Below, piece after piece: positions 8,030 to 16,907 of a stretch of DNA of 64,000 nucleotides; within the stretch, counting starts at the first letter, position 1, and each line of letters starts with the position of its first letter. The notes under the pieces are model-generated. The model made no database searches and was not told the origin of the DNA. It saw nothing but the letters and a program-made list of their open reading frames with translations. Position numbers and translations under genes: made by a program. The stretch spans positions 124,001 through 188,000 of the forward strand of contig NZ_SMLK01000006.1 in assembly GCF_004681975.1 (NCBI RefSeq), in the 5' to 3' direction. Origin of the DNA: Ramlibacter humi (lineage in GTDB: Bacteria; Pseudomonadota; Gammaproteobacteria; Burkholderiales; Burkholderiaceae_C).

Positions 8030-8404
8030 ATGACCGAGTCGCCACGCGAAGAGGGCCCCGGCTGGCAGGTGATCTGCCTGTGCGCCGCCTGGTGCGGCGT
8101 CTGCCGCGAATGGACGTCCGTGTTCGACGAGCTCTCCGCCCAGCACCCGCAGGTGCGCTTCGGCTGGATCGACATCGAGGACGAGGCCGACGCCATGGGC
8201 GACGTGGACGTGGAGACTTTCCCCACGCTGCTGGTCGCGCAGGACGGCCGGGCGCGCTTCTTCGGCCCCGTCCAACCTTCGGCCGCGCAGGTCGCGCGGC
8301 TGCTGGAATCGCTGCGCGACGACCCTCGCGCGGGCCGCGAAACCCCTGCGGAAGCACACGCGCTGCTGGTGCGCATCGCACCCTTGTTGCTCCGAAAAAG
8401 CTAG
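8030..8404 (+). CDS. Thioredoxin-family protein
   Basis: 124 residues with a thioredoxin fold. The redox motif is WCGVC at 21-25, preceded by CLCAA, and the cis-proline segment is ETFPTLLV near 65. The second motif residue differs from thioredoxin 1 (WCGPC), which usually shifts redox potential. There is no signal peptide, so it is cytoplasmic. Two extra cysteines at 16 and 18 just before the motif are unusual. It lies 30 bases after the acetyltransferase gene and may belong to the same transcript. Confidence 0.85.
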   Translation: MTESPREEGPGWQVICLCAAWCGVCREWTSVFDELSAQHPQVRFGWIDIEDEADAMGDVDVETFPTLLVAQDGRARFFGPVQPSAAQVARLLESLRDDPRAGRETPAEAHALLVRIAPLLLRKS

Positions 8405-8570
8405 CAGCCGATACAGGCCGTGCCGGGATGTAACCCAGCAAGGCCAAGTCCTACAGCACGCACCAGAGCGCCCTGACGAGGCTTCCTCGGCTTTGCCCGC
8501 CCAATCTTTCGCATGGCGGGCGCGAAACAGCTCCCATGTTCTTCCCAAGCCTTTTTTTCAGGAGTACCAG

Positions 8571-8789
8571 ATGGCTTCCAACAACCAGAGCGGCCTGAAC
8601 AGCGGCAAGTCCAACCGCGGTTTCGCTTCGATGGATCCCGAGCGCCAGCGCCAGATCGCCAGCGAAGGCGGCAAGGCGGCACACGAAAAGGGCACGGCCC
8701 ACGAGTTCACTTCCGAAGAAGCCCGCGAGGCCGGCCGCAAGGGCGGCATGGCCCGCAGCGCCAATCGCAAGAAGTCTTCTTCCATGTGA
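8571..8789 (+). CDS. KGG-repeat general stress protein
   Basis: 72 residues, strongly hydrophilic. Two glycine-rich repeats are visible: IASEGGKAAHEKG and AREAGRKGGMARSAN. This is the pattern of the stress_B (KGG) family that includes Con-10 and GsiB. Family members are abundant under desiccation, osmotic or stationary stress and are thought to be disordered hydrophilins. The ATG at 8571 follows a clear AGGAGT. A strong terminator lies 26 bases after the stop, so it is a single-gene unit. Confidence 0.88.
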   Translation: MASNNQSGLNSGKSNRGFASMDPERQRQIASEGGKAAHEKGTAHEFTSEEAREAGRKGGMARSANRKKSSSM

Positions 8790-8814
8790 GACCGGCGCGA
8801 TGCGCCTGCCCGAA

Positions 8815-8839
8815 GGCCGCCGCGAGGCGGCCTTTTTTT
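8815..8839 (+). terminator. Rho-independent terminator of the KGG gene
   Basis: A perfect 7-bp stem GGCCGCC/GGCGGCC with a GCGA tetraloop is followed directly by seven T residues. It is placed just after the KGG gene and just before the end of the converging MBL hydrolase gene. Confidence 0.9.
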
Positions 8840-8848
8840 GGCCTGTCT

Positions 8849-9487
8849 TCAGGTGCCTCCGACGAAAGGGTTGCTGCGCCGCTCGCGGCCGAAGCTGCTT
8901 TCCGGGCCGTGGCCCGGGATGAACACCGTGTCGTCCCCCATGGGCCACAGGCGTTCGGTGATGCTGCGGACGAGGGTGCCGTGGTCGCCGCCGGGGAAGT
9001 CCGTGCGGCCGATGCTGCCGGCGAACAGCACGTCGCCGACGAAGGCGCGCTGCAGTTCCGGCGAGTGGAAGACGACGTGCCCCGGCGTGTGGCCCGGGCA
9101 ATGCCGCACGTGCAGCGTGTGCGCGCCCAGCTTGACCGTGTCGCCGTCTTCCAGCCAGCGCGTGGGCGTGAACGCCTCGGCTTGTGGAAACCCGAACATG
9201 CGGCTTTGCTCCGGCAGCGCGTCGATCCAGTACTGGTCGCCCTGGTGCGGGCCCACGATCGGCAGTTGCAGCCGCCGCGCCAGTTCGCCGGTGGCGCCGG
9301 CGTGGTCGATGTGCGCGTGCGTCAGCCAGATCTGCTCCAGCGTCACGCCCAGTGCCTGCACCTCTTCCAGCAGTTCGTCCAGGTCGCCACCCGGATCGAT
9401 GATGGCCGCGCGCTTCGTCTTGTCGTCCCAGACGAGGGAGCAGTTCTGGGCAAAGGCGGTGACGGGGATCGTCCTGTAGTGCAGCAT
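8849..9487 (-). CDS. MBL-fold metallo-hydrolase (glyoxalase II-like)
   Basis: 212 residues. The metal site is complete: THAHIDHAG (His57, His59, Asp61, His62), His133 in CPGHTPGHV, Asp152 in GDVLFAGSIGRTD, and His193 in IPGHGPES. This spacing and the GSIGRTDFPGGD segment match the glyoxalase II/persulfide-dioxygenase-like branch. It probably hydrolyses a thioester such as S-lactoylglutathione, though the close relatives are poorly characterised. The start is ATG at 9487. Another minus-strand gene begins 86 bases upstream. Confidence 0.88.
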   Translation of the reverse strand: MLHYRTIPVTAFAQNCSLVWDDKTKRAAIIDPGGDLDELLEEVQALGVTLEQIWLTHAHIDHAGATGELARRLQLPIVGPHQGDQYWIDALPEQSRMFGFPQAEAFTPTRWLEDGDTVKLGAHTLHVRHCPGHTPGHVVFHSPELQRAFVGDVLFAGSIGRTDFPGGDHGTLVRSITERLWPMGDDTVFIPGHGPESSFGRERRSNPFVGGT

Positions 9488-9573
9488 GGCCCGATTATTC
9501 CGCGCGGCCCGCCATCGGCGCGCGGGCCCGGGATCGGTAGGGCGCGATTGCCGCCGGGCTCGCGCCCGAAGCG

Positions 9574-10410
9574 TCAGCGCGGGATCTGCGGTTGGTCCAC
9601 CAGCGTGGACAGCGGCAGCTGCGAGACTTCCTGCAGCAGCAGCGCGAGCTGCCGCCCCGCCGCCTCGACGACCTGCCGGCCCTTCTCCGCCGTGGCCAGT
9701 GTGGCGTTGCCCGCCGCGCCCGCCGGGTGGTAGTCCTGCATCTGCCAGCCCAGCTTGGCGCTGGTGCCATTGCCGAGGATGGGGTACTTCGCCGCGCGGT
9801 CCTGCGAGGTGGAGCGGAAATCGCGCGCCTGCGCCATGTCCACCAGTTCGGGGCGCAGCGCCAGCATCATCGACGTCTCCATGTCGCCGCCGTGGATGCC
9901 GAAGCGGTGCTCCTCGCGCGAGAAGAGGCCGTTGACCTCGTCGCCCAGCGGCAGGCCGTACCAGTTGGCCGAATACACGAGCAGGCCGCACTTGGTGCGG
10001 AGGTCGCGCGCGACGATGTCCATCACGCTCACCTGCCCGCCGTGCGAGTTGAACAGCACCAGCTTCTTCAGCCCGGCGCGCGCGACCGACTCGCCGATCT
10101 CCGTCCAGAGCCGGATGGTCGTTTCCGCCGACAGCGTCAGCGTGCCCGGGAAACGGATGTGCTCGGTGCTGCGGCCGACGGCCTGCGTGGGCAGGAACAG
10201 CACCGGCAGCTGTGCGGGCAGGTGCGGCAGGCTGGCCGCGACGACGCCGTCCACGAGCACTTGGTCCACGTTCACCGGCAGGTGCGGGCCGTGCTGCTCG
10301 ATCGCGGCGACGGGCAGCACCGCGACCGCGTTCGCGGCGTCGGGCAAAGCCGCCATGCGAGCGAAATCGCGGGTGCCGAAGTCGGCCCAGAAGCGCGAAG
10401 GAAGGGACAT
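9574..10410 (-). CDS. Creatininase-family protein
   Basis: 278 residues from the ATG at 10410 (an in-frame ATG at 10419 is possible). The metal-binding motif EQHGPHLPVNVD supplies Glu38, His40 and Asp49, the positions used in creatininase. NSHGGQ and HGGDMETS supply the remaining ligands. The family covers creatinine amidohydrolase, the riboflavin-pathway formamide hydrolase and mycofactocin peptidase MftE. Nothing nearby selects among them, and a general amidohydrolase is the safest reading. It lies 22 bases downstream of the alpha/beta hydrolase gene in the same direction, so the two are likely co-transcribed. Confidence 0.85.
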   Translation of the reverse strand: MSLPSRFWADFGTRDFARMAALPDAANAVAVLPVAAIEQHGPHLPVNVDQVLVDGVVAASLPHLPAQLPVLFLPTQAVGRSTEHIRFPGTLTLSAETTIRLWTEIGESVARAGLKKLVLFNSHGGQVSVMDIVARDLRTKCGLLVYSANWYGLPLGDEVNGLFSREEHRFGIHGGDMETSMMLALRPELVDMAQARDFRSTSQDRAAKYPILGNGTSAKLGWQMQDYHPAGAAGNATLATAEKGRQVVEAAGRQLALLLQEVSQLPLSTLVDQPQIPR

Positions 10411-10432
10411 GGCGCGCATCTTAGTCCGCGCT

Positions 10433-11338
10433 TCAGCGGCCCCGCACCAGCTTCAGCACCGCGCCGGCGAACAACGCCGGGTTCTCCTGCGGCAGGTTGT
10501 GCCCCGCGCCGGGCACGATGTGGTGCTCGCGCGGCCCGGTGAAGCGGTGCGCATGCACCGAGGCCGGTGAAGGCGGCCGCACGCCGTCGTCCGTGCCGTC
10601 GAAGGTGATCGTGGGCACGGCGATGGCCGGCTGCGCCGCCAGCCGGAGGTCGATGTCCGCATACGCGGGATCGCCCGGCACCAGGTTGAAGCGGTGGCGG
10701 TACGAATGGATCACCACATCCACGAAGTCCGGGTTGTCGAAAGCGGCGGCCGAGCGCTCGAACGTCGCATCGTCGAACTTCCAGGTCGGCGACCAGGTGC
10801 GCCACAACAGCTTCGTCAACGCGCGCCGGTCGCGCGCCAGGCCTTCGCGGCCGCGCTCCGAGTGGAAGTAGTACTGGTACCAGAGCTTCTGCTCGTTCTC
10901 CGGCGTGTCGGGCACCAGCGCCTTCGAGTGGTCGAAGATGTTGTAGTTGTTGTACGAGACCAGGCCCGCGCAGCGGTCCGGCCACAGGGCCGCGACCACG
11001 CAACATGCGCGGCCGCCCCAGTCGTAGCCGGCCAGCACCGCGCGCGGGATGGCCAGCGCGTCCATCAGCGCCAGCAGGTCGGCGCCCAGCGCCGCCTGTT
11101 CGCCCGAGCGCATCGTGGCCTCATCGCGGAAGCGCGTTGGCCCATAGCCGCGCAGGTAGGGAACGATCACGCGGCAGCCGGCTTTCGCCAGCAGCGGCGC
11201 GACTTCCGCATACGCGTGCACGTCGTACGGGAAGCCGTGCATCAGGAACACCGGCGGCCCGTCCGCGGGCCCGGTTTCGAAATACGCGACGTCCAGCACG
11301 CCGGCCGCGATGGTGCGCAAAGGAGTCAGGTTGCTCAT
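10433..11338 (-). CDS. Alpha/beta hydrolase with Asp nucleophile (epoxide hydrolase-like)
   Basis: 301 residues. The oxyanion segment HGFPYDV (34-40) and the nucleophile elbow GYDWGG with Asp106 are the hallmarks of epoxide hydrolases and haloalkane dehalogenases rather than of serine esterases. The catalytic His is in GAGHNLPQE near the C-terminus. The cap region (YNIFDHSKALVPDTPENEQ and on) is rich in aromatic residues. The substrate is unknown. The start is ATG at 11338. It precedes the creatininase-family gene and lies downstream of the E1 gene on the same strand. Confidence 0.85.
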   Translation of the reverse strand: MSNLTPLRTIAAGVLDVAYFETGPADGPPVFLMHGFPYDVHAYAEVAPLLAKAGCRVIVPYLRGYGPTRFRDEATMRSGEQAALGADLLALMDALAIPRAVLAGYDWGGRACCVVAALWPDRCAGLVSYNNYNIFDHSKALVPDTPENEQKLWYQYYFHSERGREGLARDRRALTKLLWRTWSPTWKFDDATFERSAAAFDNPDFVDVVIHSYRHRFNLVPGDPAYADIDLRLAAQPAIAVPTITFDGTDDGVRPPSPASVHAHRFTGPREHHIVPGAGHNLPQENPALFAGAVLKLVRGR

Positions 11339-11367
11339 GCCGCCGCAGCGTGCCACAAACCGCGCGA

Positions 11368-13983
11368 CTACCCTTCGTTCAGCACGTGCCGCGCGGCCTG
11401 CGCGACGCTGGCCGCGTCCACGCCGAAGAACTGCCGCAAAGCGGCGCGCGTGTCGCTGCGGCCGAACCCATCGGTGCCCAGCGTGAGGTATCGCCGCCCC
11501 CGCGGCAGGTGCGCACGGATGGCTTCCGGCACCGCACGCACGTAGTCCGTCGCGGCCACGATGGGCGCACGCGAGTCGCCCAGCAGCGTGTGCAGGTACG
11601 GCGTGGTGTGCCCTTCGCCGCGCATCGCCCGCTGTTCGCAATGCAGTCCATCGCGCGCCAGCTCGCTCCAGCTGGTGATGGAAAAGACTTCGCACGCGAT
11701 GCCTTCGGCGGCCAGCTGCTGCGCCGCCTGGATCACTTCGGTGAGGATCGCGCCCGAGCCCAGCAGCGTGACCTTGGGCTCGCCTTCGCCGTAGGCCGCG
11801 AAGCGGTAACCGCCGCGCACCACGCCCTGCACCGCGCCTTCCGGCAAGTCCGGCTGGGCGTAGTTCTCGTTCATCAGCGTCAGGTAGTAGAAGACGTCCT
11901 GCTGCTCCACCAGCATCTCGCGCATGCCGTGGTCGATGATCGCCGCCATCTCGCCGGCGAAAGCGGGGTCGTAAGCCTTGCAGTTGGGAATGGTCGCGGC
12001 GGCCAGGTGGCTGCTGCCGTCCTGGTGCTGCAGGCCTTCGCCGCCCAGCGTGGTGCGGCCCGAGGTGGCGCCCAGCAGGAAGCCGCGGGCGCGTTGGTCG
12101 GCCGCGGCCCAGATGGCGTCGCCCACGCGCTGGAAGCCGAACATCGAGTAGTAGATGTAGAACGGCAGCATCGGGAAGCCGTGCACGCTGTAGCTGGTGG
12201 CCGCGGCCGTCCAGCTGGCGATGGCGCCGGCTTCGCTGATGCCCTCTTCCAGGATCTGACCGTCCAGCGCCTCGCGGTACGACAGCACCGAACCGATGTC
12301 TTCCGGCTCGTACTTCTGCCCCACGCTGGAGTAGATGCCCACCTGCTTGAACAGGTTGGCCATGCCGAAAGTACGCGCTTCGTCGGCCACGATGGGCACG
12401 ATGCGCGGGCCCAGCTGCGGGTCCTTCAGCAGGTTGCCCAGCAGGCGCACGAAAGCCATCGTGGTGGACATCTCCTTGCCGGCCGCCTGCGTCGCGAACT
12501 GCGCGTACGACTGCAGCGCGGGCACGGGCAGCACAGGCGCCTTCGTCTCGCGCTTGGGCAGGTAGCCGCCCAGCGCCTGGCGCTTGGCGTGCAGGTACTT
12601 CAGCTCGGCGCTGTCCTCGGCCGGCTTGAAGAACGCCAATGTCTTGGCCTGCTCGTCGGAGATCGGCAGGTTGAAGCGGTTGCGGAATTCCAGCAGCGCG
12701 GCCTCGTCCAGCTTCTTCTGGCTGTGCGTGGTCATGCGGCCCTGCCCCGCCGCGCCCATGCCGTAGCCCTTCTTGGTGTGCGCCAGGATCACCACCGGCT
12801 GCCCCTCGTGGCGCGCGGCCGCGTGGTACGCCGCGTGGATCTTCACCAGGTCGTGGCCGCCTCGCTTCAGGCGGTCGATCTGCTCGTCGGTCATGCCTTG
12901 CGCCAGCGCGGCCAGAGCATCGTTTTGGCCGAAGAACGTGTCGCGGTTGAACCGGCCGTCCTTGGCAGCGAAGGTCTGCATCTGCCCGTCCACGGTGTGT
13001 GCGAAAGCCTTCACCAGCGCGCCGGTGACGTCGCGCGCGAACAGGCCGTCCCAGTCGCTGCCCCACAGCAGCTTCACGACGTGCCAGCCCGCGCCGCGGA
13101 ACAGCTTTTCCAGTTCGTCGACGATGCGGCCGTTGCCGCGCACCGGGCCGTCCAGCCGCTGCAGGTTGCAGTTGACCACCCACACCAGGTTGTCCAGCTT
13201 CTCGCGCGACGCGAGCGTCAGCGCGCTCATGCTCTCGGGCTCGTCCATCTCGCCGTCGCCGAACACGCCCCACACCTTGCGGCCGCCGCAATCCAGCAGC
13301 TGGCGGTGCGTGAGGTAGCGCATGAAGCGCGCGTGGTAGATCGAGCTGATCGGCCCGATGCCCATCGACCCGGTCGGGAACTGCCAGAAGTCCGGCATCA
13401 GCCACGGGTGCGGGTAGCTGGAAAGCCCGCGCGCGCCGGACTGCGGCGCGGCGATCTCCTGACGGTAGTGCGCCAGGTCCGCTTCGGCCAGCCGTCCTTC
13501 GAGGAACGCGCGCGCATAGACACCGGGAGCGCTGTGCGGCTGGAAGAACACCAGGTCGCCGCCATCCGCGCCGCTCCTCGCGCGGAAGAAGTGATTGAAG
13601 CCGACTTCGAACAGGTCCGCCGCGCTGGCGTAGCTGGCGATGTGCCCGCCCAGCTCGCCGTACGCGCTGTTGGCGCGCGCCACCATGGCCAGCGCGTTCC
13701 ACCGCATCAGCGACGCCAGCCGCTCCTCGATGGCCAGGTCGCCCGGAAAAGGCGGCTGCTGCTCGACCGGGATGGTGTTGACGTAGGGCGTCACCAGTTC
13801 CGGCGACCAGCCCACCTGCGGCGAACGCGCGATGGCGGCCAGCTGGTCGAGGATGAAGCGCGCCCGCTGCGGCCCTTCGTGCGCCACCAGCGTCTGCAGC
13901 GCCTCGCGCCACTCGGCGGTTTCTCCGGGGTCGGTGTCGGCACCCGGGGCGAGCAGGAAGCGGGAGAGGCTGTGGTCGGTCAT
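11368..13983 (-). CDS. mdeB: Homodimeric 2-oxoacid dehydrogenase E1 (AceE/MdeB-like)
   Basis: 871 residues, close to the usual 880-900 of homodimeric E1. Thiamine diphosphate/Mg binding is shown by VFGDGEMDEPES and VVNCNLQRLDGPV. YHARFMRYLTHR and TSGRTTLGGEGLQHQDG are typical AceE segments. Full-length AceE decarboxylates pyruvate and passes acetyl to E2, but no E2 (aceF) or E3 (lpd) gene is adjacent. Instead it is divergent from an Lrp-type regulator, the arrangement of mdeR/mdeB in Pseudomonas putida, where the E1 is linked to 2-oxobutyrate from methionine breakdown. The symbol is therefore an inference from context, and a second pyruvate E1 is the alternative. The start chosen is ATG at 13983; an in-frame GTG lies at 13992. 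Confidence 0.82.
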   Translation of the reverse strand: MTDHSLSRFLLAPGADTDPGETAEWREALQTLVAHEGPQRARFILDQLAAIARSPQVGWSPELVTPYVNTIPVEQQPPFPGDLAIEERLASLMRWNALAMVARANSAYGELGGHIASYASAADLFEVGFNHFFRARSGADGGDLVFFQPHSAPGVYARAFLEGRLAEADLAHYRQEIAAPQSGARGLSSYPHPWLMPDFWQFPTGSMGIGPISSIYHARFMRYLTHRQLLDCGGRKVWGVFGDGEMDEPESMSALTLASREKLDNLVWVVNCNLQRLDGPVRGNGRIVDELEKLFRGAGWHVVKLLWGSDWDGLFARDVTGALVKAFAHTVDGQMQTFAAKDGRFNRDTFFGQNDALAALAQGMTDEQIDRLKRGGHDLVKIHAAYHAAARHEGQPVVILAHTKKGYGMGAAGQGRMTTHSQKKLDEAALLEFRNRFNLPISDEQAKTLAFFKPAEDSAELKYLHAKRQALGGYLPKRETKAPVLPVPALQSYAQFATQAAGKEMSTTMAFVRLLGNLLKDPQLGPRIVPIVADEARTFGMANLFKQVGIYSSVGQKYEPEDIGSVLSYREALDGQILEEGISEAGAIASWTAAATSYSVHGFPMLPFYIYYSMFGFQRVGDAIWAAADQRARGFLLGATSGRTTLGGEGLQHQDGSSHLAAATIPNCKAYDPAFAGEMAAIIDHGMREMLVEQQDVFYYLTLMNENYAQPDLPEGAVQGVVRGGYRFAAYGEGEPKVTLLGSGAILTEVIQAAQQLAAEGIACEVFSITSWSELARDGLHCEQRAMRGEGHTTPYLHTLLGDSRAPIVAATDYVRAVPEAIRAHLPRGRRYLTLGTDGFGRSDTRAALRQFFGVDAASVAQAARHVLNEG

Positions 13984-14088
13984 GCGCGCCACTGTAGGCC
14001 GCCCCGCGCGGAATCGGGTGTCGAATGTTGTCGCCCGGATGAGCTTGGCCGCATAAAATTCTGCATATAGACACTTTCAAGGCATGAC
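13984..14088. promoter_or_regulatory. Divergent promoter region between E1 and Lrp-type gene
   Basis: This 105-bp gap contains the only AT-rich run of the area, near 14050-14085 (cataaaattctgcatatag), against a very GC-rich background. It is the natural place for both promoters and for binding of the divergently encoded Lrp-type protein. A repeated GCATA element (14050 and 14063) is visible, but no full palindromic operator can be defined by eye. Confidence 0.4.
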
Positions 14089-14562
14089 ATGCAACTGGAC
14101 GCGCTGGACCTGCGCATCCTGGCGGAACTGCAGCAGGACGGCTCGCTCACCAACGTGGAGCTGGCGCGGCGCGTCCACCTCTCGCCCTCGCCCTGCCTGG
14201 CCCGCGTCAAGGCGCTGGAGAACGCCGGCGTCATCCGCCACTATGTCGCGCTGGCGGACCCCAAGGCGGTCGGCCTGGGCCTGAACGTCTTCATCAACAT
14301 CAGCCTGAAGGCGCAGTCGCGCGAATCGCTGGCCGAGTTCGAGCAGCGCATCGCCGAGCACGACGAGGTGATGGAGTGCTACCTGATGACGGGCGACAGC
14401 GACTACCTGATCCGCGTGGCCGTCGCCGACATCGCGGCGCTGGAACGCTTCATCCTGGAGCAGCTCACGCCCATCCCGGGCATCGAGAAGATCCGCTCCT
14501 CGTTCGCGCTGAAGCAGGTTCGCTACAAGACGGCGCTGCCCTTGCCGAAGCGGACTTCCTGA
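14089..14562 (+). CDS. mdeR: Lrp/AsnC-family transcriptional regulator (MdeR-like)
   Basis: 157 residues. Residues 1-60 are the AsnC-type helix-turn-helix: [16 protein letters not shown], then [28 protein letters not shown]. Residues 65-145 form the RAM/ACT-like ligand domain with [18 protein letters not shown] and the final [17 protein letters not shown] segment. Family members sense amino acids or 2-oxoacids and act as octamers on a neighbouring operon. Being divergent from an orphan E1 gene, it most likely activates that gene in response to its substrate, as MdeR does. The symbol is by analogy. Confidence 0.87.
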   Translation: MQLDALDLRILAELQQDGSLTNVELARRVHLSPSPCLARVKALENAGVIRHYVALADPKAVGLGLNVFINISLKAQSRESLAEFEQRIAEHDEVMECYLMTGDSDYLIRVAVADIAALERFILEQLTPIPGIEKIRSSFALKQVRYKTALPLPKRTS

Positions 14563-14685
14563 GCGCCGGACTACTGCTTTCGGCGGACTGATTTCGCCTT
14601 CGCGGCGCCCTAACCTTGCGGCCCACCGCACATGACGGCTGATGTCATGCCTGCGACTTGCCCCAACCGGATACTGCCGCGCGCC

Positions 14686-15477
14686 ATGGCCCACGAGTCT
14701 TCCTATCCCGATGCCGCACGCATGCCCACGCGCCGGCAACTGCTCGGCATGGCCGGCGCCGTGGCCGCCCTCGGGCTTGGCGGCTGCGCGGCGCCCCAGT
14801 CGTCACCCGCGGCGCGGGGCGGCATCGCGCCGTTTTCCACTGCCGAAGAGCTGGGAGAACTGCCGCCCGGCTGGGAGCCGTACGTGCTGCGCCGCGACCT
14901 GCCCCGCACGGACTACCGCGTATCGGCGCTGGACGGGCGCCGCGTGCTGCACGCCGCCAGCGGCACGGGCGGCACATCGGGCCTTCGCTGCGGCTGCGTG
15001 GGCGATCCGGTCGCCACGCCGAAGCTGCGCTGGAGCTGGCAGGTCGCCGGCGTGCCCGACGGCCTGTGCGTGGGCGAGCGCGACACGGACGATTCGCCGG
15101 CGCGGGTGGCGCTGGGCTTCGACGGCGACCACACCACGCTGAACAACCGCGACCGCGCTTTCTACGAACTGGTCGAACTGTTCACCGGCCACCGCCTGCC
15201 CTATGCGACGCTGATGTACGTCTGGGACGCCAGGCTGCCGGTCGGCACGGTGGTGAGCAACGCGCGCACCCAGCGCATCCGCTACCTGGTGGTGGAGAGC
15301 GGCGCCGCGCGCGCCGGCCAATGGCTTTCGTACGAACGCGACGCCGCGAAGGACTACCAGCAGGTGTTCGGCGAGGAGCCCGGGCCGCTGCTGAACGCCG
15401 GCGTGCTGACCGACAGCGACGACCTGCACATCGAGCTGCAGGCCTGGTACGGCGACATCACTCTTTCTGCCGCCTGA
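14686..15477 (+). CDS. DUF3047-type exported lipoprotein
   Basis: 263 residues. The N-terminus carries TRRQLLGMAGAVAALGLGGCAA, combining a twin-arginine-like pair with a lipobox (LGGC), so the mature protein is probably a lipid-anchored envelope protein. The rest resembles DUF3047: RRDLPRTDYRV, LRWSWQVAGVPDG, the Asp-rich turn near ERDTDDSPARVALGFDGD, and a YATLMYVWD strand. The function of this family is unknown. An in-frame ATG at 14722 (MPTRRQ) would give a more typical signal-peptide length and may be the true start. It stands between the mdeR-like gene and a converging GST-type gene. Confidence 0.75.
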   Translation: MAHESSYPDAARMPTRRQLLGMAGAVAALGLGGCAAPQSSPAARGGIAPFSTAEELGELPPGWEPYVLRRDLPRTDYRVSALDGRRVLHAASGTGGTSGLRCGCVGDPVATPKLRWSWQVAGVPDGLCVGERDTDDSPARVALGFDGDHTTLNNRDRAFYELVELFTGHRLPYATLMYVWDARLPVGTVVSNARTQRIRYLVVESGAARAGQWLSYERDAAKDYQQVFGEEPGPLLNAGVLTDSDDLHIELQAWYGDITLSAA

Positions 15478-16248
15478 TCACAGGGCCAGGGGCAGTACCA
15501 GGTGATCGCGGTAGATGCGGTCGCGGTGCTCGACCAGCACCGGGTCCAGGGCCGCATCGGTCTGGGCATCGGGCGTCTCGAAAGCCGCGCGCGTGTCGGG
15601 CTTCATCGCGCAGAGGTCGGCACCCAGCGGGCGGAACAACGCAAGCCCGGCGGCCAGGTAGATGTCCGCCGCGGTCAGCGCGGCGCCCACGAGGTAGCGG
15701 CTGCCGGCGGCCTGCTGCGCCTTCAGTCGTTGCGCCAGCATCCGCAGGAGCGACACCACGCGCGCCGTCGCGGCCCCGCCCGCATCCGGCGTGTGGCCGT
15801 ACTTGCGCGCGAGGTACTGCGCGACCTGGGGCACGAAACCGCCCTGCTCCGCCAGGCCCATGTGCACCAGCTGCAAGCGGCGCGACCAGCACAGGCCCCG
15901 CTCGCCCATGAGCTCGTGCGACAAGCCGATGGCCAGCACGCGATCCGCCGGGTCGGCGGGCAGCAGCGAAGGCGAAGGGGCCAGCCGCTCGGCCAGCATC
16001 AGGATGTCGATCCAGCGGTCGCGCGGCGCCTCTTCGCCGTGGATGGCCACCGGCCCGCTGCGCTGGCCCGCCCAGGCTTTCATCGCGTCGCTCTGGTAGT
16101 CCAGGCGCACCGCCAGCCAATCGAGCTTCTTGACGTGGAAGATGCCCTTGGCCGCTTCGCCCCACGGGCTGGGCACGCCGCCCACCACCACCATGCGCAG
16201 CCCGGGAGCCTGCACCGCTTCTTCCACGCTCACGTACCGGAATGCCAT
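15478..16248 (-). CDS. Glutathione S-transferase-like protein
   Basis: 256 residues from ATG at 16248 (16263 also possible). The N-terminal domain (MAFRYVSVEEAVQAPGLRMVVVGGVPSPW) has a thioredoxin-like start that contains a VPSPWGEAAKGIF stretch instead of the classic glutathione-contact Ser/Cys motif. The C-terminal helices include YLVGAALTAADIYLAAGLALF, the N-capping-box region of GST C-terminal domains. It resembles the fungal/elongation-factor-like or EF1B-gamma-type GSTs in layout, and catalytic activity is uncertain. It ends where the DUF3047 gene ends (convergent) and its start faces the methyltransferase gene. Confidence 0.72.
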   Translation of the reverse strand: MAFRYVSVEEAVQAPGLRMVVVGGVPSPWGEAAKGIFHVKKLDWLAVRLDYQSDAMKAWAGQRSGPVAIHGEEAPRDRWIDILMLAERLAPSPSLLPADPADRVLAIGLSHELMGERGLCWSRRLQLVHMGLAEQGGFVPQVAQYLARKYGHTPDAGGAATARVVSLLRMLAQRLKAQQAAGSRYLVGAALTAADIYLAAGLALFRPLGADLCAMKPDTRAAFETPDAQTDAALDPVLVEHRDRIYRDHLVLPLAL

Positions 16249-16286
16249 CGTGCCGATCTCCATGCGCACGGTGCGACACTCGCGCC

Positions 16287-16907
16287 GTGACCGACCCCGA
16301 TTGTGCGCAGATGCATGGCCCACAGGCCGACCGCTGGATGGAGCACTGGCTGCCCGCCATGCGCGCGGCCGCCGCGGGCACGCCGGTGCTGGAACTGGGC
16401 TGCGACACCGGCGGCGACACGGCGTGGCTGCTGGCGCAGGGGTTCGAGGTGATCGGCACCGACATCGCCGAGGACGCGTTGCGCCGCTGCTCGGTGGCCG
16501 CACCGCGCGCCGCGCTGCTGCTGCACGATTTGCGGCAGCCGATGCCGTTCGCGGATGCGAGCTTCGGCGTCGTGGTCGCGAGCCTGTGCCTGCACTACTT
16601 CGACTGGCACACCACCGTGGCCGCCGTCGCGGAGATCCGCCGCTGCTTGCGTCCGGGCGGCCTGCTGCTATGCCGCGTGAACTCGACCAACGACGTGGAT
16701 CACGGCGCGATGCAAGGCACGGAGGTCGAGCCGCACTACTTCCGGCAGGACGCGCACTACGCGGACTTCAAACGGTTTTTCGATGCGGCCGACCTGGATC
16801 GGCTGTTCACCCCGGCCGCATGGACCGAGGTGAACCGCGAAGAACGGCAGGTGCTGCGGTACGCGAAGCCGAAGATGGCCTGGGAGCAGGTTCTCCGGCG
16901 AACGTGA
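16287..16907 (+). CDS. SAM-dependent class I methyltransferase
   Basis: 206 residues from a GTG start at 16287, with ATG at 16311 as an alternative. The Rossmann fold is clear: motif I VLELGCDTGGDTAWLL, post-I EVIGTDIAEDALRRC, motif II FGVVVASLCLHYFDW, and motif III IRRCLRPGGLLLCRVNS. The C-terminal YFRQDAHYADFKRFF and EERQVLRYAKPKMAWEQ segments are typical of methyltransferases acting on small molecules such as thiols or tellurite (Tehb/Methyltransf_11). The substrate is not determined. The gene is divergent from the GST-like gene with only 38 bases between starts. Confidence 0.85.
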   Translation: MTDPDCAQMHGPQADRWMEHWLPAMRAAAAGTPVLELGCDTGGDTAWLLAQGFEVIGTDIAEDALRRCSVAAPRAALLLHDLRQPMPFADASFGVVVASLCLHYFDWHTTVAAVAEIRRCLRPGGLLLCRVNSTNDVDHGAMQGTEVEPHYFRQDAHYADFKRFFDAADLDRLFTPAAWTEVNREERQVLRYAKPKMAWEQVLRRT

